Assembly: GCA_039023545.1 (NCBI GenBank)
Contig: JBCHKQ010000004.1
Span: 1-64,000, forward strand
Source of the DNA: Spirochaetia bacterium 38H-sp
Lineage (GTDB): Bacteria > Spirochaetota > Spirochaetia > Winmispirales > Winmispiraceae
Reading direction: 5' to 3'
DNA length: 64,000 nucleotides
Every line of letters begins with the position of its first letter. Position 1 is the first letter of the stretch. Shown one piece after another: positions 16,875-25,706 of the stretch. The translations under genes were made by a program, and so were the position numbers. Below the pieces are notes generated by a model. That model was given only the letters and a program-made list of their open reading frames with translations, had not been told where the DNA came from and made no database searches.

Positions 16875-17300
16875 TTAAGAAATATTGCTGCCACCTATAT
16901 GCAGACTCTTGCCTATATAAGCCGCCTCCTCAGCAGAAGAAACAATGCCAGAATTTTTTATATATAGCCCCTCATGCTCCATCGCAGACATAACCGCAAG
17001 CAACGCCTTGGAAGCAAAACTTCTCTTGGGCACAAAAGCAAAACACCTCTTACCTGCAATATGGCCGCAGGAAGAAAGAAACTTCTTAAGCTTATCAGAA
17101 ACCTTGGGCTTAAAAAAACCGGAAGTAGCAGCACCCAGTACGATATAATTATAAGACGTCAATTTTTTCTCGTAATCCGTCTCAATATCAATCACATCAG
17201 CAATATGTCCCTGCTCACCAAGCCCTCTGGAAAATCCCTGAGCAATATCAAGAAACTTCTCTTTTGCACCACCTGCAAAAAAAACAACAGCCACTCTCAT
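16875..17300 (-). CDS. Flavodoxin-like protein
   Basis: The 141-residue single domain has the order of a flavodoxin fold: VAVVFFAGG at strand 1 (phosphate-loop position), NYIVLGAATSGFFKPKVSDKLKKFL as the 50s-60s segment, and KRCFAFVPK. The canonical T/S-x-T-G-N-T phosphate loop is replaced by FAGGAKEK, so FMN binding is uncertain. ATG 17300 follows TTGGAGG. First gene of the run J-domain, parvulin, nusB, TPR. Flavodoxin-like protein of unknown role is the safe call. Confidence 0.65.
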   Translation of the reverse strand: MRVAVVFFAGGAKEKFLDIAQGFSRGLGEQGHIADVIDIETDYEKKLTSYNYIVLGAATSGFFKPKVSDKLKKFLSSCGHIAGKRCFAFVPKRSFASKALLAVMSAMEHEGLYIKNSGIVSSAEEAAYIGKSLHIGGSNIS

Positions 17301-17377
17301 AAGTTACCTCCAAGTTATGATACCCTGTTTTTTTATAACATTCAATATAAACAAAAATTACAAAAAAAATTAAATTT

Positions 17378-17447
17378 ATACCGAACGTAGTCCCTGCGCG
17401 TCACAGAGCAAAATAAATAATAGCGCAGGGACTCCTGCCTTCGGCAT
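17378..17447 (+). repeat. Intergenic capped-hairpin repeat, copy 6a
   Basis: ATACCGAACG (17378-17387), perfect 11-bp stem AGTCCCTGCGC (17389-17399) / GCGCAGGGACT (17423-17433), then CTGCCTTCGGCAT (17435-17447). It is paired with copy 6b in opposite orientation 15 nt away. Confidence 0.9.
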
Positions 17448-17462
17448 AACCTTCCCGGCTAG

Positions 17463-17510
17463 TGCCAGAGGCAGCATTTTGACGCTGATGCGTCAAAATG
17501 CGTTCGGTTT
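17463..17510 (-). repeat. Intergenic capped-hairpin repeat, copy 6b
   Basis: Mini-hairpin GCC-AGA-GGC with flanks TGCCAGAGGCAG (17463-17474), perfect 11-bp stem CATTTTGACGC (17475-17485) / GCGTCAAAATG (17490-17500) with TGAT loop, then CGTTCGGTTT (17501-17510). Confidence 0.9.
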
Positions 17511-17517
17511 ATTGTTT

Positions 17518-19509
17518 TTATTTTCCTGCAAGAAAAGATATTATCTTATCAAGAACTGTTCCAGAATCCTCCGAGAGCACAGCAGCTTTTTTCTCCTGCC
17601 CTTGCTCAGAAACAGGTTTTGCGATCAGCATATCGCCTTTGTTAACCATATCAAATATGGAGGAAATCGTAAGCTGCCCCTCTGAGACTATATCACTTAA
17701 TGCAGTGATTTTTACTGTACCAAGAATATCGCTCTCTTTGTAATTGTACTTGCCGCTTGCAGGATCTATTGTAACCTTCTCGGGGTCAAGAACTATAAAC
17801 TCAGTATCGACTTCGAGGCCGCTTGACGCTCCAGCATTGATGAGCACTTTGTCAAATTTTCTCTCAGCGATTGTTGCATAAAACGGCAATGCACCTATGA
17901 GCTCTTCTCCAAGCCGAGTTACGGCAGAAAAGACACGGTCGTTTCCAGATTTTCTTATGTCAAACTGTGCTACAAGACGTCCACTTTGTGCATGGTAGAG
18001 TTTATAGGCAAGAGAAAAAAAACGCTCTGTTTCATTAGCTTCTATAAGCGCAAAGAAAGCTACACCTTGTGCGCGGGCTGACTCAAAAGCTTTTTCCCAA
18101 TCGTAATATATTGCATTATCAGCGATAAGATTGATGCGTCTATCCTGCTGACAGGTAAAAGAAAGGGCATCCATAACAGCTGGACCTGCAAAGGGATGTG
18201 TGGTAAAGATAGAGTTTTCCGATAGTGCAACAAAAACAGAAACAGAGGGCGGCTCTATAGTAAATATATCACTGCTCCAACGGGAGGAAACATCGTCGGA
18301 CAACGTTATATCTGCTACCTCCTTTAGGTCTGCAACCTCTTTGCTGTATCCTAACGACAGAAGAAAATTAAGTCTGTCAGCATAACGGTTTAAAAATCCC
18401 CTTTCTCGGAGCATAACAGCAAAATCAAGGTTAGCATCTATATCAACAGGAAAAAGTCTAAGTCCGTATCTATATTGCATAAAAGCCTTATCGCTAAGAA
18501 ATTTTTCTTTATAGGCTTTTGCAGAAGAAAAATGATAATCTGCAAGGCGTTTTCTAAGCTCATCTTTTATATCAAGGCTCTCTGTTGCAAGCATCTCAAG
18601 ATAGAACCTTGCAAGCTCATCATCAGGTTTTATCTCAACAAGCCTTGACAACGACCTTATTGCAGATTTTTTATCTCCTTTTTTTGCCTTTGCCATTGCA
18701 TCAAGATACCATGTTGATGGGCTGTCCGGAGACATCCCTATAAGCTCGGAGATAGTCTTAATTGCATCATCATAGTTTTTTCTCGCAATCTGCGCGGTTG
18801 CAAGAAAGACAAGAGCTTGCTGAGACTTGTTATCTATGCTTAGAGCATCTCTTGCATGATCTTCCAGATTCTTCCAGTCTTTTCTCTTAGCTGCATACTC
18901 TGCCGCAAGAAGATATATATCCACATCAAGAGGATATAATCGGAGCGCTGCATCAAGATATTTTTTTGCACTCTCGTAATCTCCGCTATAATCATATAGT
19001 ATTGCAAGCGATGCAAGAACCCCCCTATGCTCAGGGAATATTCTCAAAGCATCCTGATAACGCATGAGAGCATAAGAAAAATCCCCCTTTGCTATCGAGA
19101 GCTCAGCTTCTGCAAGAAGTGCCTCTGGATTCTTGGGTTCAAGACGCTTGACCTTCTCTATAAGAGAAGCCGCCTCATCAAGCTTCCCTAAAAGCATCAT
19201 GATACGCGCATTAAGCAGAAGAAACGGAACCGAAAAAGGATTTATATCCCGTGCTTTAGAAGCATAGAACAATGCTGTTTTATAGTCTCTTAAAGCAACA
19301 TAGCAGTCAGCAAGACCCGCATAAGCATCCGCATAAAAACGATTCTGCTCTATTGCCTTCTTATAATCTGTTATAGCCGCATAATAATCTTCTTTTACAT
19401 AGTGAGCATACGCAGAAGAAAAAAACTCGGGGGCAGACAAAGCATTCTGAGAAAAAACTCTTATGGTAAGAATAAATAGCATCAATAATGTGGCCTTTTT
19501 TGCCCCCAC
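17518..19509 (-). CDS. Exported TPR protein with an unrecognised C-terminal domain
   Basis: GTG 19509 is chosen because AAGGAG lies 7 nt upstream and translation then begins with a signal peptide (VGAKKATLLMLFILTIRVFSQ, Val read as Met). Longer frames would start inside tlyC. The 663-residue product has about nine TPR units (residues ~25-370; AYAHYVKEDYYAAITDYKKAIEQN is the first), then a roughly 230-residue domain with a nucleotide-fold look (VFVALSENSIF, RINLIADNAIYYDW, VLINAGASSGLEVDTEFIVLD), reminiscent of LpoB/FlgT-type periplasmic proteins. That resemblance is weak. It is the last gene of the PhoH-PgpH-YbeY-TlyC run. Confidence 0.75.
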   Translation of the reverse strand: MGAKKATLLMLFILTIRVFSQNALSAPEFFSSAYAHYVKEDYYAAITDYKKAIEQNRFYADAYAGLADCYVALRDYKTALFYASKARDINPFSVPFLLLNARIMMLLGKLDEAASLIEKVKRLEPKNPEALLAEAELSIAKGDFSYALMRYQDALRIFPEHRGVLASLAILYDYSGDYESAKKYLDAALRLYPLDVDIYLLAAEYAAKRKDWKNLEDHARDALSIDNKSQQALVFLATAQIARKNYDDAIKTISELIGMSPDSPSTWYLDAMAKAKKGDKKSAIRSLSRLVEIKPDDELARFYLEMLATESLDIKDELRKRLADYHFSSAKAYKEKFLSDKAFMQYRYGLRLFPVDIDANLDFAVMLRERGFLNRYADRLNFLLSLGYSKEVADLKEVADITLSDDVSSRWSSDIFTIEPPSVSVFVALSENSIFTTHPFAGPAVMDALSFTCQQDRRINLIADNAIYYDWEKAFESARAQGVAFFALIEANETERFFSLAYKLYHAQSGRLVAQFDIRKSGNDRVFSAVTRLGEELIGALPFYATIAERKFDKVLINAGASSGLEVDTEFIVLDPEKVTIDPASGKYNYKESDILGTVKITALSDIVSEGQLTISSIFDMVNKGDMLIAKPVSEQGQEKKAAVLSEDSGTVLDKIISFLAGK

Positions 19510-19513
19510 AGAC

Positions 19514-20323
19514 TCACTCCTTATCGGAAACTCTCTCGCCTTTCTTATAATCTTCCGGCAGAACAATTTTGACCCTTTTTATCTTATGGCCTTCTACATC
19601 CTGTACAATAAATATTATACCATTATATTCTACCTTCTCATACCTTACCGGTATCTTCCCCAAAAGTTCAAAAACAAAACCGCCAAGAGTATCTATGTCA
19701 GGGCTGTCAATCTCAATACCAATTGCATCCTCCAACTCTTCCAGATTGATTCTTCCATCACAGAGGAAGGTTCTGCTATCAAGCTCTACAAACTCTTCCT
19801 CCTCATTATCAAACTCATCCAATATATCTCCTACTATTTCCTCAATTATGTCCTCAAGACACACTATACCGGAGACTCCACCGTACTCATCCACAGCAAT
19901 AGCAATATGAACCCGTTTTTTCTTCATCTCGCGCAAAAGAGCATCAAGCCTCTTACTGTCCGGTATAAAATATGGAGCTCTTATGATTTTCTTGAGATCT
20001 ATATCCTGTTTTTTTACAAGCATTCTCAGGACATCTTTAACATACAGGATACCAACCACATTATCTATTGTGTTTTCAAATACAGGAACGCGCGAATGCC
20101 CACAATCCGCAAGGACCTCCAAGATTTCATCCAGGGGAGTAGAAAGATCTATAAACACAACATCTATCCTGGGAACCATCACCTCTTTTACAGTCGTTTC
20201 AGACAGCTCCTCAATACCCTTTATCATATCCTGTTTCTGCTTTTCCGCTTCCGTATTTTCCATTGTAGCGGAATACTTTTTCTTAAAAAAAGGCCAAAAA
20301 GAATGTTTACTACCTGATTTCAA
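19514..20323 (-). CDS. tlyC: CBS-domain CorC/TlyC-family protein (hemolysin C homologue without membrane domain)
   Basis: Two tandem CBS motifs (TVKEVMVPRIDVVFI...GHSRVPVFENTIDNVVGILYVKDVL and IAIAVDEYGGVSGIVCLEDIIEEIVGDI) are followed by a CorC_HlyC (transporter-associated) domain at about 190-260. The DUF21 transmembrane domain of CorB/YfjD proteins is missing, as in Brachyspira TlyC and E. coli CorC. The frame opens at 20371, but the GGGAGGAG site in the ybeY tail favours a TTG start at 20323 (269 residues). That start is a judgement. CBS domains bind adenosyl ligands; the likely role is metal-ion homeostasis rather than haemolysis. Confidence 0.85.
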   Translation of the reverse strand: MKSGSKHSFWPFFKKKYSATMENTEAEKQKQDMIKGIEELSETTVKEVMVPRIDVVFIDLSTPLDEILEVLADCGHSRVPVFENTIDNVVGILYVKDVLRMLVKKQDIDLKKIIRAPYFIPDSKRLDALLREMKKKRVHIAIAVDEYGGVSGIVCLEDIIEEIVGDILDEFDNEEEEFVELDSRTFLCDGRINLEELEDAIGIEIDSPDIDTLGGFVFELLGKIPVRYEKVEYNGIIFIVQDVEGHKIKRVKIVLPEDYKKGERVSDKE

Positions 20324-20795
20324 ATTCAAACTCCTCCCTAACGCAGGACAATATTTTTTCCTGTAAGACAAGCATATCTTCTACAGGCTCATTGGTTTTG
20401 TGGTCCATACCTGCAAGATGCAAAATTCCATGAACAATAACCCTCTCCATTTCTTCCCAAGGAGGGACAGAAAATGTCTCAGCATTCCTCATAACTGCAA
20501 AAGGAGATATTACAAGGTCCCCCTCAATACAGGTTGTAGGCTCAGAAAGAGGCGCTTCTACATTACCAGAGGGAAAAGACAGAACATCCGTTGCATAATC
20601 CTTATTTCTGTAAGTTTTATTGAGTTCCCTTATAAAAGTATCGGAAGAAAACACAAGGGACATAGAGCACTCTTCTATATTTAAACGGTCCAAAACAGAG
20701 AGGACAAAAGCTATAAGAGACTCCCCCCACTTCTGTGGAACCATATCCTGCCAGACGAGAACTATGTCGGGCTTTAAAGAATCGTCACTTTCCAT
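20310..20795 (-). CDS. ybeY: Endoribonuclease YbeY (rRNA maturation factor)
   Basis: The 161-residue metalloprotein carries the zinc site HGILHLAGMDH (family H-G-x-L-H-L-x-G-x-D-H) and the upstream KDYATDVLSFP block. YbeY takes part in 16S rRNA 3'-end maturation and ribosome quality control. Its 5' end overlaps pgpH by 11 nt and its 3' end overlaps tlyC; AGAGGATAGAG precedes the ATG. The phoH-pgpH-ybeY-tlyC order is a widely conserved bacterial cluster. Confidence 0.95.
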   Translation of the reverse strand: MESDDSLKPDIVLVWQDMVPQKWGESLIAFVLSVLDRLNIEECSMSLVFSSDTFIRELNKTYRNKDYATDVLSFPSGNVEAPLSEPTTCIEGDLVISPFAVMRNAETFSVPPWEEMERVIVHGILHLAGMDHKTNEPVEDMLVLQEKILSCVREEFEFEIR

Positions 20796-22956
20796 CCGGA
20801 TACTCTATCCTCTTATGATAATTGGCAGCAAGAAATCTTACAAATACTTTTTCTATAGTCGCAATATCCTTCATAGTCAGAGGAGAATTATCAAGCTGAC
20901 CGGATTTCATCTTTTCCATAATGAGAGAGTGTACACGTTTTTCCAAAGCCGGCAAAGATGGCTTTGCCAAAGCCCGTACACCTGCTTCCACCGTATCGGC
21001 AAGCATTACCACTGCGGCTTCTTTTGATGCCGGCCTGTCCCCGGAATACGAAAAATCCTCCTCCAGTACAGAGCTGCCATTTTTTTTTGCTTCTTCGTAA
21101 AAAAAACGGATAACAGCATCACCATGATGCTGAGCTATTATATCCACAACAGCACGAGGGAAACCCATCTTAAGAGCCATCTCAACCCCGCGTCTGGCAT
21201 GCGCCTTTATCACCGCACTGGAAAGAGAGGGATTAAGATCATCGTGCTTATTGGATTTTGTCTGGTTTTCTACAAAGTATTCCGGCTGTTCTATCTTTCC
21301 TATATCGTGATAATAGGCACCTACCCTAGCAAGGAGGCCATTAGCACCTATTGCTTCACATGCAGCCTCAGAAAGCTGGGCAACCATAAGACTATGGCTG
21401 TATGTGCCAGGAGCTGCACTCAACATACGCTTAAGAACAGGCGTATTGATATCAGAAAGCTCAAGAAGTCTAAACCTTGTAGGCGCATTTAACACGTGTT
21501 CTGCAACAGGCAAAATCATAACAACAAGCATACCAGAAAAAAATATATTGGCGGAAGCAAGGAAAAGAGAATTAAGTACAGAATCTCCGCCAGATGAAAT
21601 AATAAGCATAATAGCAGCAAGAGGAATAACAGATAGAATAACATAAAGGGTAGCCTTGAGGAGATCTATGCGGGAACGAACATTGTTTACAAGAATAAAA
21701 GAAAAAAGACCGCAAAAAAGGATAAAAAGAAAAGAAACCATTTCAAAATCCATAACAGGAAGAAAGAACAGAGAAGAAGCTAAAACCAATCTTAATCCAG
21801 CTTCCCTGTCAAAGAAAACAGACATAAAAAATCCCATTATAGAAAGAGGAATAAAGAAACCAATATTGGAAACAGAATCTGAAAAGAAACTATAAGCCAA
21901 AAATGTAATGACAAGAACAATCAAAACCAATATATATAGAAGATAAATATAAGAATCCTCACACTTAAGGCCGGTACCAAAACCGGAAAAAATAAGTAGA
22001 TAAGCAGAAAACCCAACAAAAACAAGGAACAGAGATTCCCAGAAAAAACTATGATTCTGAGGAAGGGCGGAAGCAGTCTCAAGAAGTCTCAGAGTATCCA
22101 CCTGTTTCTGAGAAAGAACAAACCCCTTTCTGACAATCACATCTCCTTTTTTAAACTCCTTAACAACAGGCTCTACAGATTTTAAGACAGAATCCTTTTT
22201 CTGAGAGGTAAGAGAGGCATCAAAAAAAACAGTAGGCTGGAGAAACCTGGAAGCAACAATCCTGAGACCTTCCAGCCCCATATCACCAAGAGAATATCTT
22301 TTTGCAAGAGAAATAAGATACTCATCTATGTTTTCTATTGTAAGCATATCGGAAAACGCTACGGTTTTTGCATCGCCATCACTGGCTCTGAGTTCCAGAA
22401 CACCAGAGTAACCCATGCTGTCCCTATCCGCAGGCAGATTTAGATAACCACTATTAAGAACTCTATTTACAAGCACATCAACAGCCTTAAGCCATCCGGC
22501 CTTTGTAGAAGCAGAAAAAACAGGCTTAAATTCTTCCTCAGAAAAAAGCCTGGGAAGAGCAGTCTGCATTTTTAAAAAAGCCGCATCAAAACTCATAGAA
22601 GGAATAGACTCAAAAACAGCACGCAAAGCATTGTATCGTGTACGCAACTCGTCGGTTACTGTCTTGTCTTCCACAAAAACAGGAGGAACAAGCTTGTCCG
22701 TGGCACTGAGCTTAAGATCAGTTGCCTCCCTGTCCAAGACAGATACATCCCTATCAAGAACAACATCCCTATCCGCGACCTTACCAGCCTCAAAGCTATC
22801 ATAAGATGGCCTGTCAAGAATCTTAACAATCCGTAGACCACCCAACTGAACAAGAACAAGCACAAAATATAAAAACACAAAAAAAAGCTCTCGTGCATGC
22901 TTTTTAAAAAAAGAAAAAATAAAATAAAAATAAAAAGGACTAGACTTCTCTTTCAT
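20785..22956 (-). CDS. pgpH: 7TM-HD phosphodiesterase of the PgpH family
   Basis: The 723-residue protein has an N-terminal membrane anchor, an extracytoplasmic 7TMR-HDED domain (about 50-290), a block of about seven hydrophobic helices (about 300-490) and a cytoplasmic HD domain in which HSLMVAQLSE and YYHDIGK carry the metal-binding residues. PgpH enzymes hydrolyse c-di-AMP in Listeria and related bacteria; a c-di-AMP role here is family-based inference. The ATG is embedded in the phoH tail (17-nt overlap) behind a GAGG. Confidence 0.9.
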   Translation of the reverse strand: MKEKSSPFYFYFIFSFFKKHARELFFVFLYFVLVLVQLGGLRIVKILDRPSYDSFEAGKVADRDVVLDRDVSVLDREATDLKLSATDKLVPPVFVEDKTVTDELRTRYNALRAVFESIPSMSFDAAFLKMQTALPRLFSEEEFKPVFSASTKAGWLKAVDVLVNRVLNSGYLNLPADRDSMGYSGVLELRASDGDAKTVAFSDMLTIENIDEYLISLAKRYSLGDMGLEGLRIVASRFLQPTVFFDASLTSQKKDSVLKSVEPVVKEFKKGDVIVRKGFVLSQKQVDTLRLLETASALPQNHSFFWESLFLVFVGFSAYLLIFSGFGTGLKCEDSYIYLLYILVLIVLVITFLAYSFFSDSVSNIGFFIPLSIMGFFMSVFFDREAGLRLVLASSLFFLPVMDFEMVSFLFILFCGLFSFILVNNVRSRIDLLKATLYVILSVIPLAAIMLIISSGGDSVLNSLFLASANIFFSGMLVVMILPVAEHVLNAPTRFRLLELSDINTPVLKRMLSAAPGTYSHSLMVAQLSEAACEAIGANGLLARVGAYYHDIGKIEQPEYFVENQTKSNKHDDLNPSLSSAVIKAHARRGVEMALKMGFPRAVVDIIAQHHGDAVIRFFYEEAKKNGSSVLEEDFSYSGDRPASKEAAVVMLADTVEAGVRALAKPSLPALEKRVHSLIMEKMKSGQLDNSPLTMKDIATIEKVFVRFLAANYHKRIEYPDGK

Positions 22957-23899
22957 AAGCCTCGATTATCTTCTTTACAAGAGGATGACGCACAACATCA
23001 TCACGGGAAAAATAACAAAAACAAATTTCATCTATACCAGATAAAATTTTCTCCGCATGGACCAATCCTGAGCGGGAAACATCAGGCAAATCCACCTGAG
23101 TAACATCACCCGTGATAACAGCACGAGAATTCTGCCCAAGCCTGGTAAGGAACATCTTCATCTGTTCTTTTGTGGTATTCTGAGCCTCATCCAGAATAAT
23201 AAAGCTGTTATCCAGGCTCCTGCCCCTCATATACGCGAGAGGGATAATCTCCACCATTCTTTGCTCCTCAAGTCTCTGATAAGCCTCAGGAGAAATAAGA
23301 GCATCTATGGCATCATAGAGAGGTTTAAGATACGGATTGATTTTCTGCGCAAGATCTCCTGGTAAAAATCCCAGCCTCTCTCCCGCCTCAACAACAGGCC
23401 TTGTCAAAACCAGTTTTCTTATGCGCCGTGCCATAAGCTCCTCTAAAGCCATGGCAACAGCAAGAAAAGTTTTGCCCGTACCTGCAGGTCCTATAGAAAA
23501 AACCATAGGATAACGCCTGACAGCCTCAAGATAAACAGCCTGAGAATAGGACTTAGGGAAAACCCTAGACTTGGAGCCTGGAATAGCAACAGAAACATTT
23601 TTGAGAATAGAAAGCTCTCTGCCATTAAAAGCAGAATCAAAAAGAGACTCAATAAAATGCCTACCCGGCAAATGCCCGCGTTTTATATGGTAAATAAGCT
23701 CATCCACAACACGCTTAAAAACATCAACCTTAAACTCATCATTGGAAAAAACAATAAGCTCGTTTCCCCTGCACCGCACAGGCTCGCCCAGAAGGGATTC
23801 AAAGAGCACAAGATTACGATCCTGCGGACCGCAAAGCGCAGAAAGAACATCCCCACTGGAAACAACAACAGAATGACCATTAGACGCATCGGTAACCAT
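22940..23899 (-). CDS. phoH: PhoH-like P-loop ATPase
   Basis: KH-like N-terminus (about 20-90), then a superfamily 1-like ATPase core with Walker A GPAGTGKT and Walker B FIILDEAQN, ending in the HPLVKKIIEAYE tail. PhoH/YbeZ proteins work with YbeY in RNA metabolism, and the genes are adjacent here. An upstream TTG at 23920 extends the frame, but the ATG at 23899 is preferred because the predicted promoter's -10 box ends 8 nt before it, making a leaderless mRNA, and no Shine-Dalgarno exists for either start. 319 residues. Confidence 0.92.
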   Translation of the reverse strand: MVTDASNGHSVVVSSGDVLSALCGPQDRNLVLFESLLGEPVRCRGNELIVFSNDEFKVDVFKRVVDELIYHIKRGHLPGRHFIESLFDSAFNGRELSILKNVSVAIPGSKSRVFPKSYSQAVYLEAVRRYPMVFSIGPAGTGKTFLAVAMALEELMARRIRKLVLTRPVVEAGERLGFLPGDLAQKINPYLKPLYDAIDALISPEAYQRLEEQRMVEIIPLAYMRGRSLDNSFIILDEAQNTTKEQMKMFLTRLGQNSRAVITGDVTQVDLPDVSRSGLVHAEKILSGIDEICFCYFSRDDVVRHPLVKKIIEAYEREV

Positions 23900-23907
23900 T
23901 AACAAAA

Positions 23908-23936
23908 ATACTAGTGCCAACAGCCAATACCGTCAA
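23908..23936 (-). promoter_or_regulatory. Predicted promoter of phoH giving a leaderless mRNA
   Basis: TTGACG (23936-23931), 17 bp spacer, TAGTAT (23913-23908), then 8 nt to the ATG at 23899. The inferred start point is within 1-2 nt of the start codon. Confidence 0.6.
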
Positions 23937-23968
23937 GATAGAAAAAAGCCCATACTACAATAAAATTT

Positions 23969-24040
23969 ATACCGAACGGGCTTATACGCAAAAAAGTCAA
24001 AAAAATAGGAAAAATGCGTATAAGCCCTGCCTGCGGCATA
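23969..24040 (+). repeat. Intergenic capped-hairpin repeat, copy 7
   Basis: ATACCGAACG (23969-23978), perfect 12-bp stem GGCTTATACGCA (23979-23990) / TGCGTATAAGCC (24015-24026), then CTGCCTGCGGCATA (24027-24040). It lies 17 nt beyond the stop codon of the gene ending at 24057. Confidence 0.92.
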
Positions 24041-24056
24041 CAGGCAAAGAAAGCTG

Positions 24057-24653
24057 TCAAAACCAATCCATAACAGAAGGAAAATCAGGCTTGTAAATCA
24101 TAAGCACAAAGACAATAAAAAGAGGCAACACGCCAGAAAGAGAAATAAAGAGCCTCCTTTTAAGAAGATTCATAAAATCAGGAGGAATATCAGCGATAGA
24201 AGAAGAAAGTCTCTCTAGACCGTCCCTTATCTTATATTGGGAAGGAATATCGCTCACAATCCATACAAGACCAGAAAAAATAAAAAGTAAAAAAGAAAGA
24301 GAAAGCCAGCCAGAACTCCATATACCTCCATTACCATAGCCAAGAAGAATACCTGAACTTACGGCAAGAATTATCATTGGAGAAGAAAAATGCGCATCCA
24401 GCCAAGTAACAGTTTTATAAGTATGCACAATTACTTCTTTATTTTTGGAAGAAAGGCTTCTCGCTTCCCAAAAGATACCCACAACAGCATTGACAAAAAA
24501 AAGCATGACTGTAAGAACATGTAAAAAAAGAATATGATTATAATATGCAGGAGTAAGCATTATATTCTCAAGAAAATCTGGAAAAAGAATAGCTGCAAAA
24601 ATCATAAGTCCCATAAAACCCAAAGCTACAAACAACACTATCCTAGTATTCAT
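24057..24653 (-). CDS. Integral membrane protein, DUF2269-like
   Basis: 198 residues with five hydrophobic helices. The pattern LHVLTVMLFFVNAVVGIFWEARSL...TWLDAHFSSPMIILAVSSGILLGY resembles DUF2269 proteins, which have no known function. ATG 24653 follows TTGGAGAGG; the TTG at 24665 is inside that site. It is divergent from the gene at 24710, and repeat copy 7 follows its stop codon. Confidence 0.6.
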   Translation of the reverse strand: MNTRIVLFVALGFMGLMIFAAILFPDFLENIMLTPAYYNHILFLHVLTVMLFFVNAVVGIFWEARSLSSKNKEVIVHTYKTVTWLDAHFSSPMIILAVSSGILLGYGNGGIWSSGWLSLSFLLFIFSGLVWIVSDIPSQYKIRDGLERLSSSIADIPPDFMNLLKRRLFISLSGVLPLFIVFVLMIYKPDFPSVMDWF

Positions 24654-24674
24654 AAGCCTCTCCAAATAATAAAA

Positions 24675-24703
24675 TTGCTGATATTTATTTTATTAATTAT
24701 ACT
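24675..24703 (+). promoter_or_regulatory. Predicted promoter giving a leaderless mRNA for the gene at 24710
   Basis: TTGCTG (24675-24680), 17 bp spacer, TATACT (24698-24703), then 6 nt to the ATG. The inferred transcription start is the A of the ATG. No Shine-Dalgarno is present. Confidence 0.6.
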
Positions 24704-24709
24704 AAGACT

Positions 24710-25571
24710 ATGACAACCAAGAAAGCAATTATTATTATCATACCAGCAATAGTGTTGGTATTTTTCTTGACTGTAAAAAACGCAACAAAAACTCTTCCAT
24801 GGCCTGATGCTCCGCTCTACCCTCAGCTTATGGAGTATAAACCTCTGCAACTTAATATGGATGAAAAAAAAAATAATGGAACTAATAGAAGGTCATTATG
24901 CACACTATGATGTGGTGTCGTATGAAGACCTGACAACTCCATTGCCTATGAGGACGTTTATAGTCTCTTATGGATTCACAGACTTTTACATAAAAGATGA
25001 CAAACTGTATCAGAAAGACAGATTTATCCATGCAAAACAGATTCTCAATCAGCATTTCACCACTTCCCAAATGTCGGATCTTTCAACAAGTGCAATTGAA
25101 TCCAAAGAAACAGAAGTAAAACTAAGATATACGGATGGGAAATGGATTATATACAGACCTGCAACTCCAACATTGATAGGAATTGACAGAGATCCGGAGC
25201 TACCATTGCCTGCAGTTAAGGACGGTCTTATATTTACAGATCCAGATAATGATGGCAAGCCAGGAGTAACAGTAGCGCTCAACATATCCGGTCTTATAAA
25301 AGCTGAGATATATATAGCGAGAAGAGAGATATTTCAGTATTATATAACAGTATACTCCCGGGATTTTCTTTCAGGTTATGTCAATGACTTGTCAGAGCAG
25401 ATTATAATAGGTGCTTCCCATACTTTCCTCGCAGTTCCGTCAAACAACACTCAGCATCCCGACCCTAGCATGAACCCTATTATTTTAAGACGAGTAAGCA
25501 AGTCTATTGATACATGGGAAGAGCTCCAGGCTGTAAGAGACGAGCTTTTTCCGCCGGAACCGGCTTTTTAA
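24710..25571 (+). CDS. Exported protein of unknown function, reading frame split at a run of ten A
   Basis: The ATG at 24710 opens a frame with a signal anchor (KKAIIIIIPAIVLVFFLTV) and continues to MDEKK at about 24868, where a tract of ten A begins at 24864. That frame then ends at 24910. The downstream frame resumes as IMELIEGHYAHYDVV and runs to 25571 without interruption. Removing one A joins the two into a 286-residue protein. The downstream part alone could start at ATG 24861 but would lack the export signal. No domain is recognised; DPDNDGKPGVTVAL looks like a calcium-binding-style loop. It may be a pseudogene, a phase-variable gene, a slippage-corrected gene or a sequencing error. 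Confidence 0.6.
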
Positions 25572-25624
25572 TAAGACAAATTCCTGGCATAAGTAAAAAA
25601 AACATCCAGTTTTGTTTTTCTTTT

Positions 25625-25693
25625 TGCCGGAGGCAGGAGGGACAGCGCTATTAATGCTTTGGCTTTATTAGTCGCTGTCCCGACGTTCGGTAT
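25625..25693 (-). repeat. Intergenic capped-hairpin repeat, copy 8
   Basis: TGCCGGAGGCAG (25625-25636), perfect 9-bp stem GGGACAGCG (25639-25647) / CGCTGTCCC (25673-25681) flanked on each side by an unpaired GA, then CGTTCGGTAT (25684-25693). It lies between convergent genes. Confidence 0.88.
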
Positions 25694-25706
25694 AAAATAA
25701 AAATTT

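Noticed and set aside
19463..20317. Plus-strand 284-residue open frame across tlyC
   Set aside because: Antisense to the two CBS domains of tlyC; no ribosome site and no recognisable domain.
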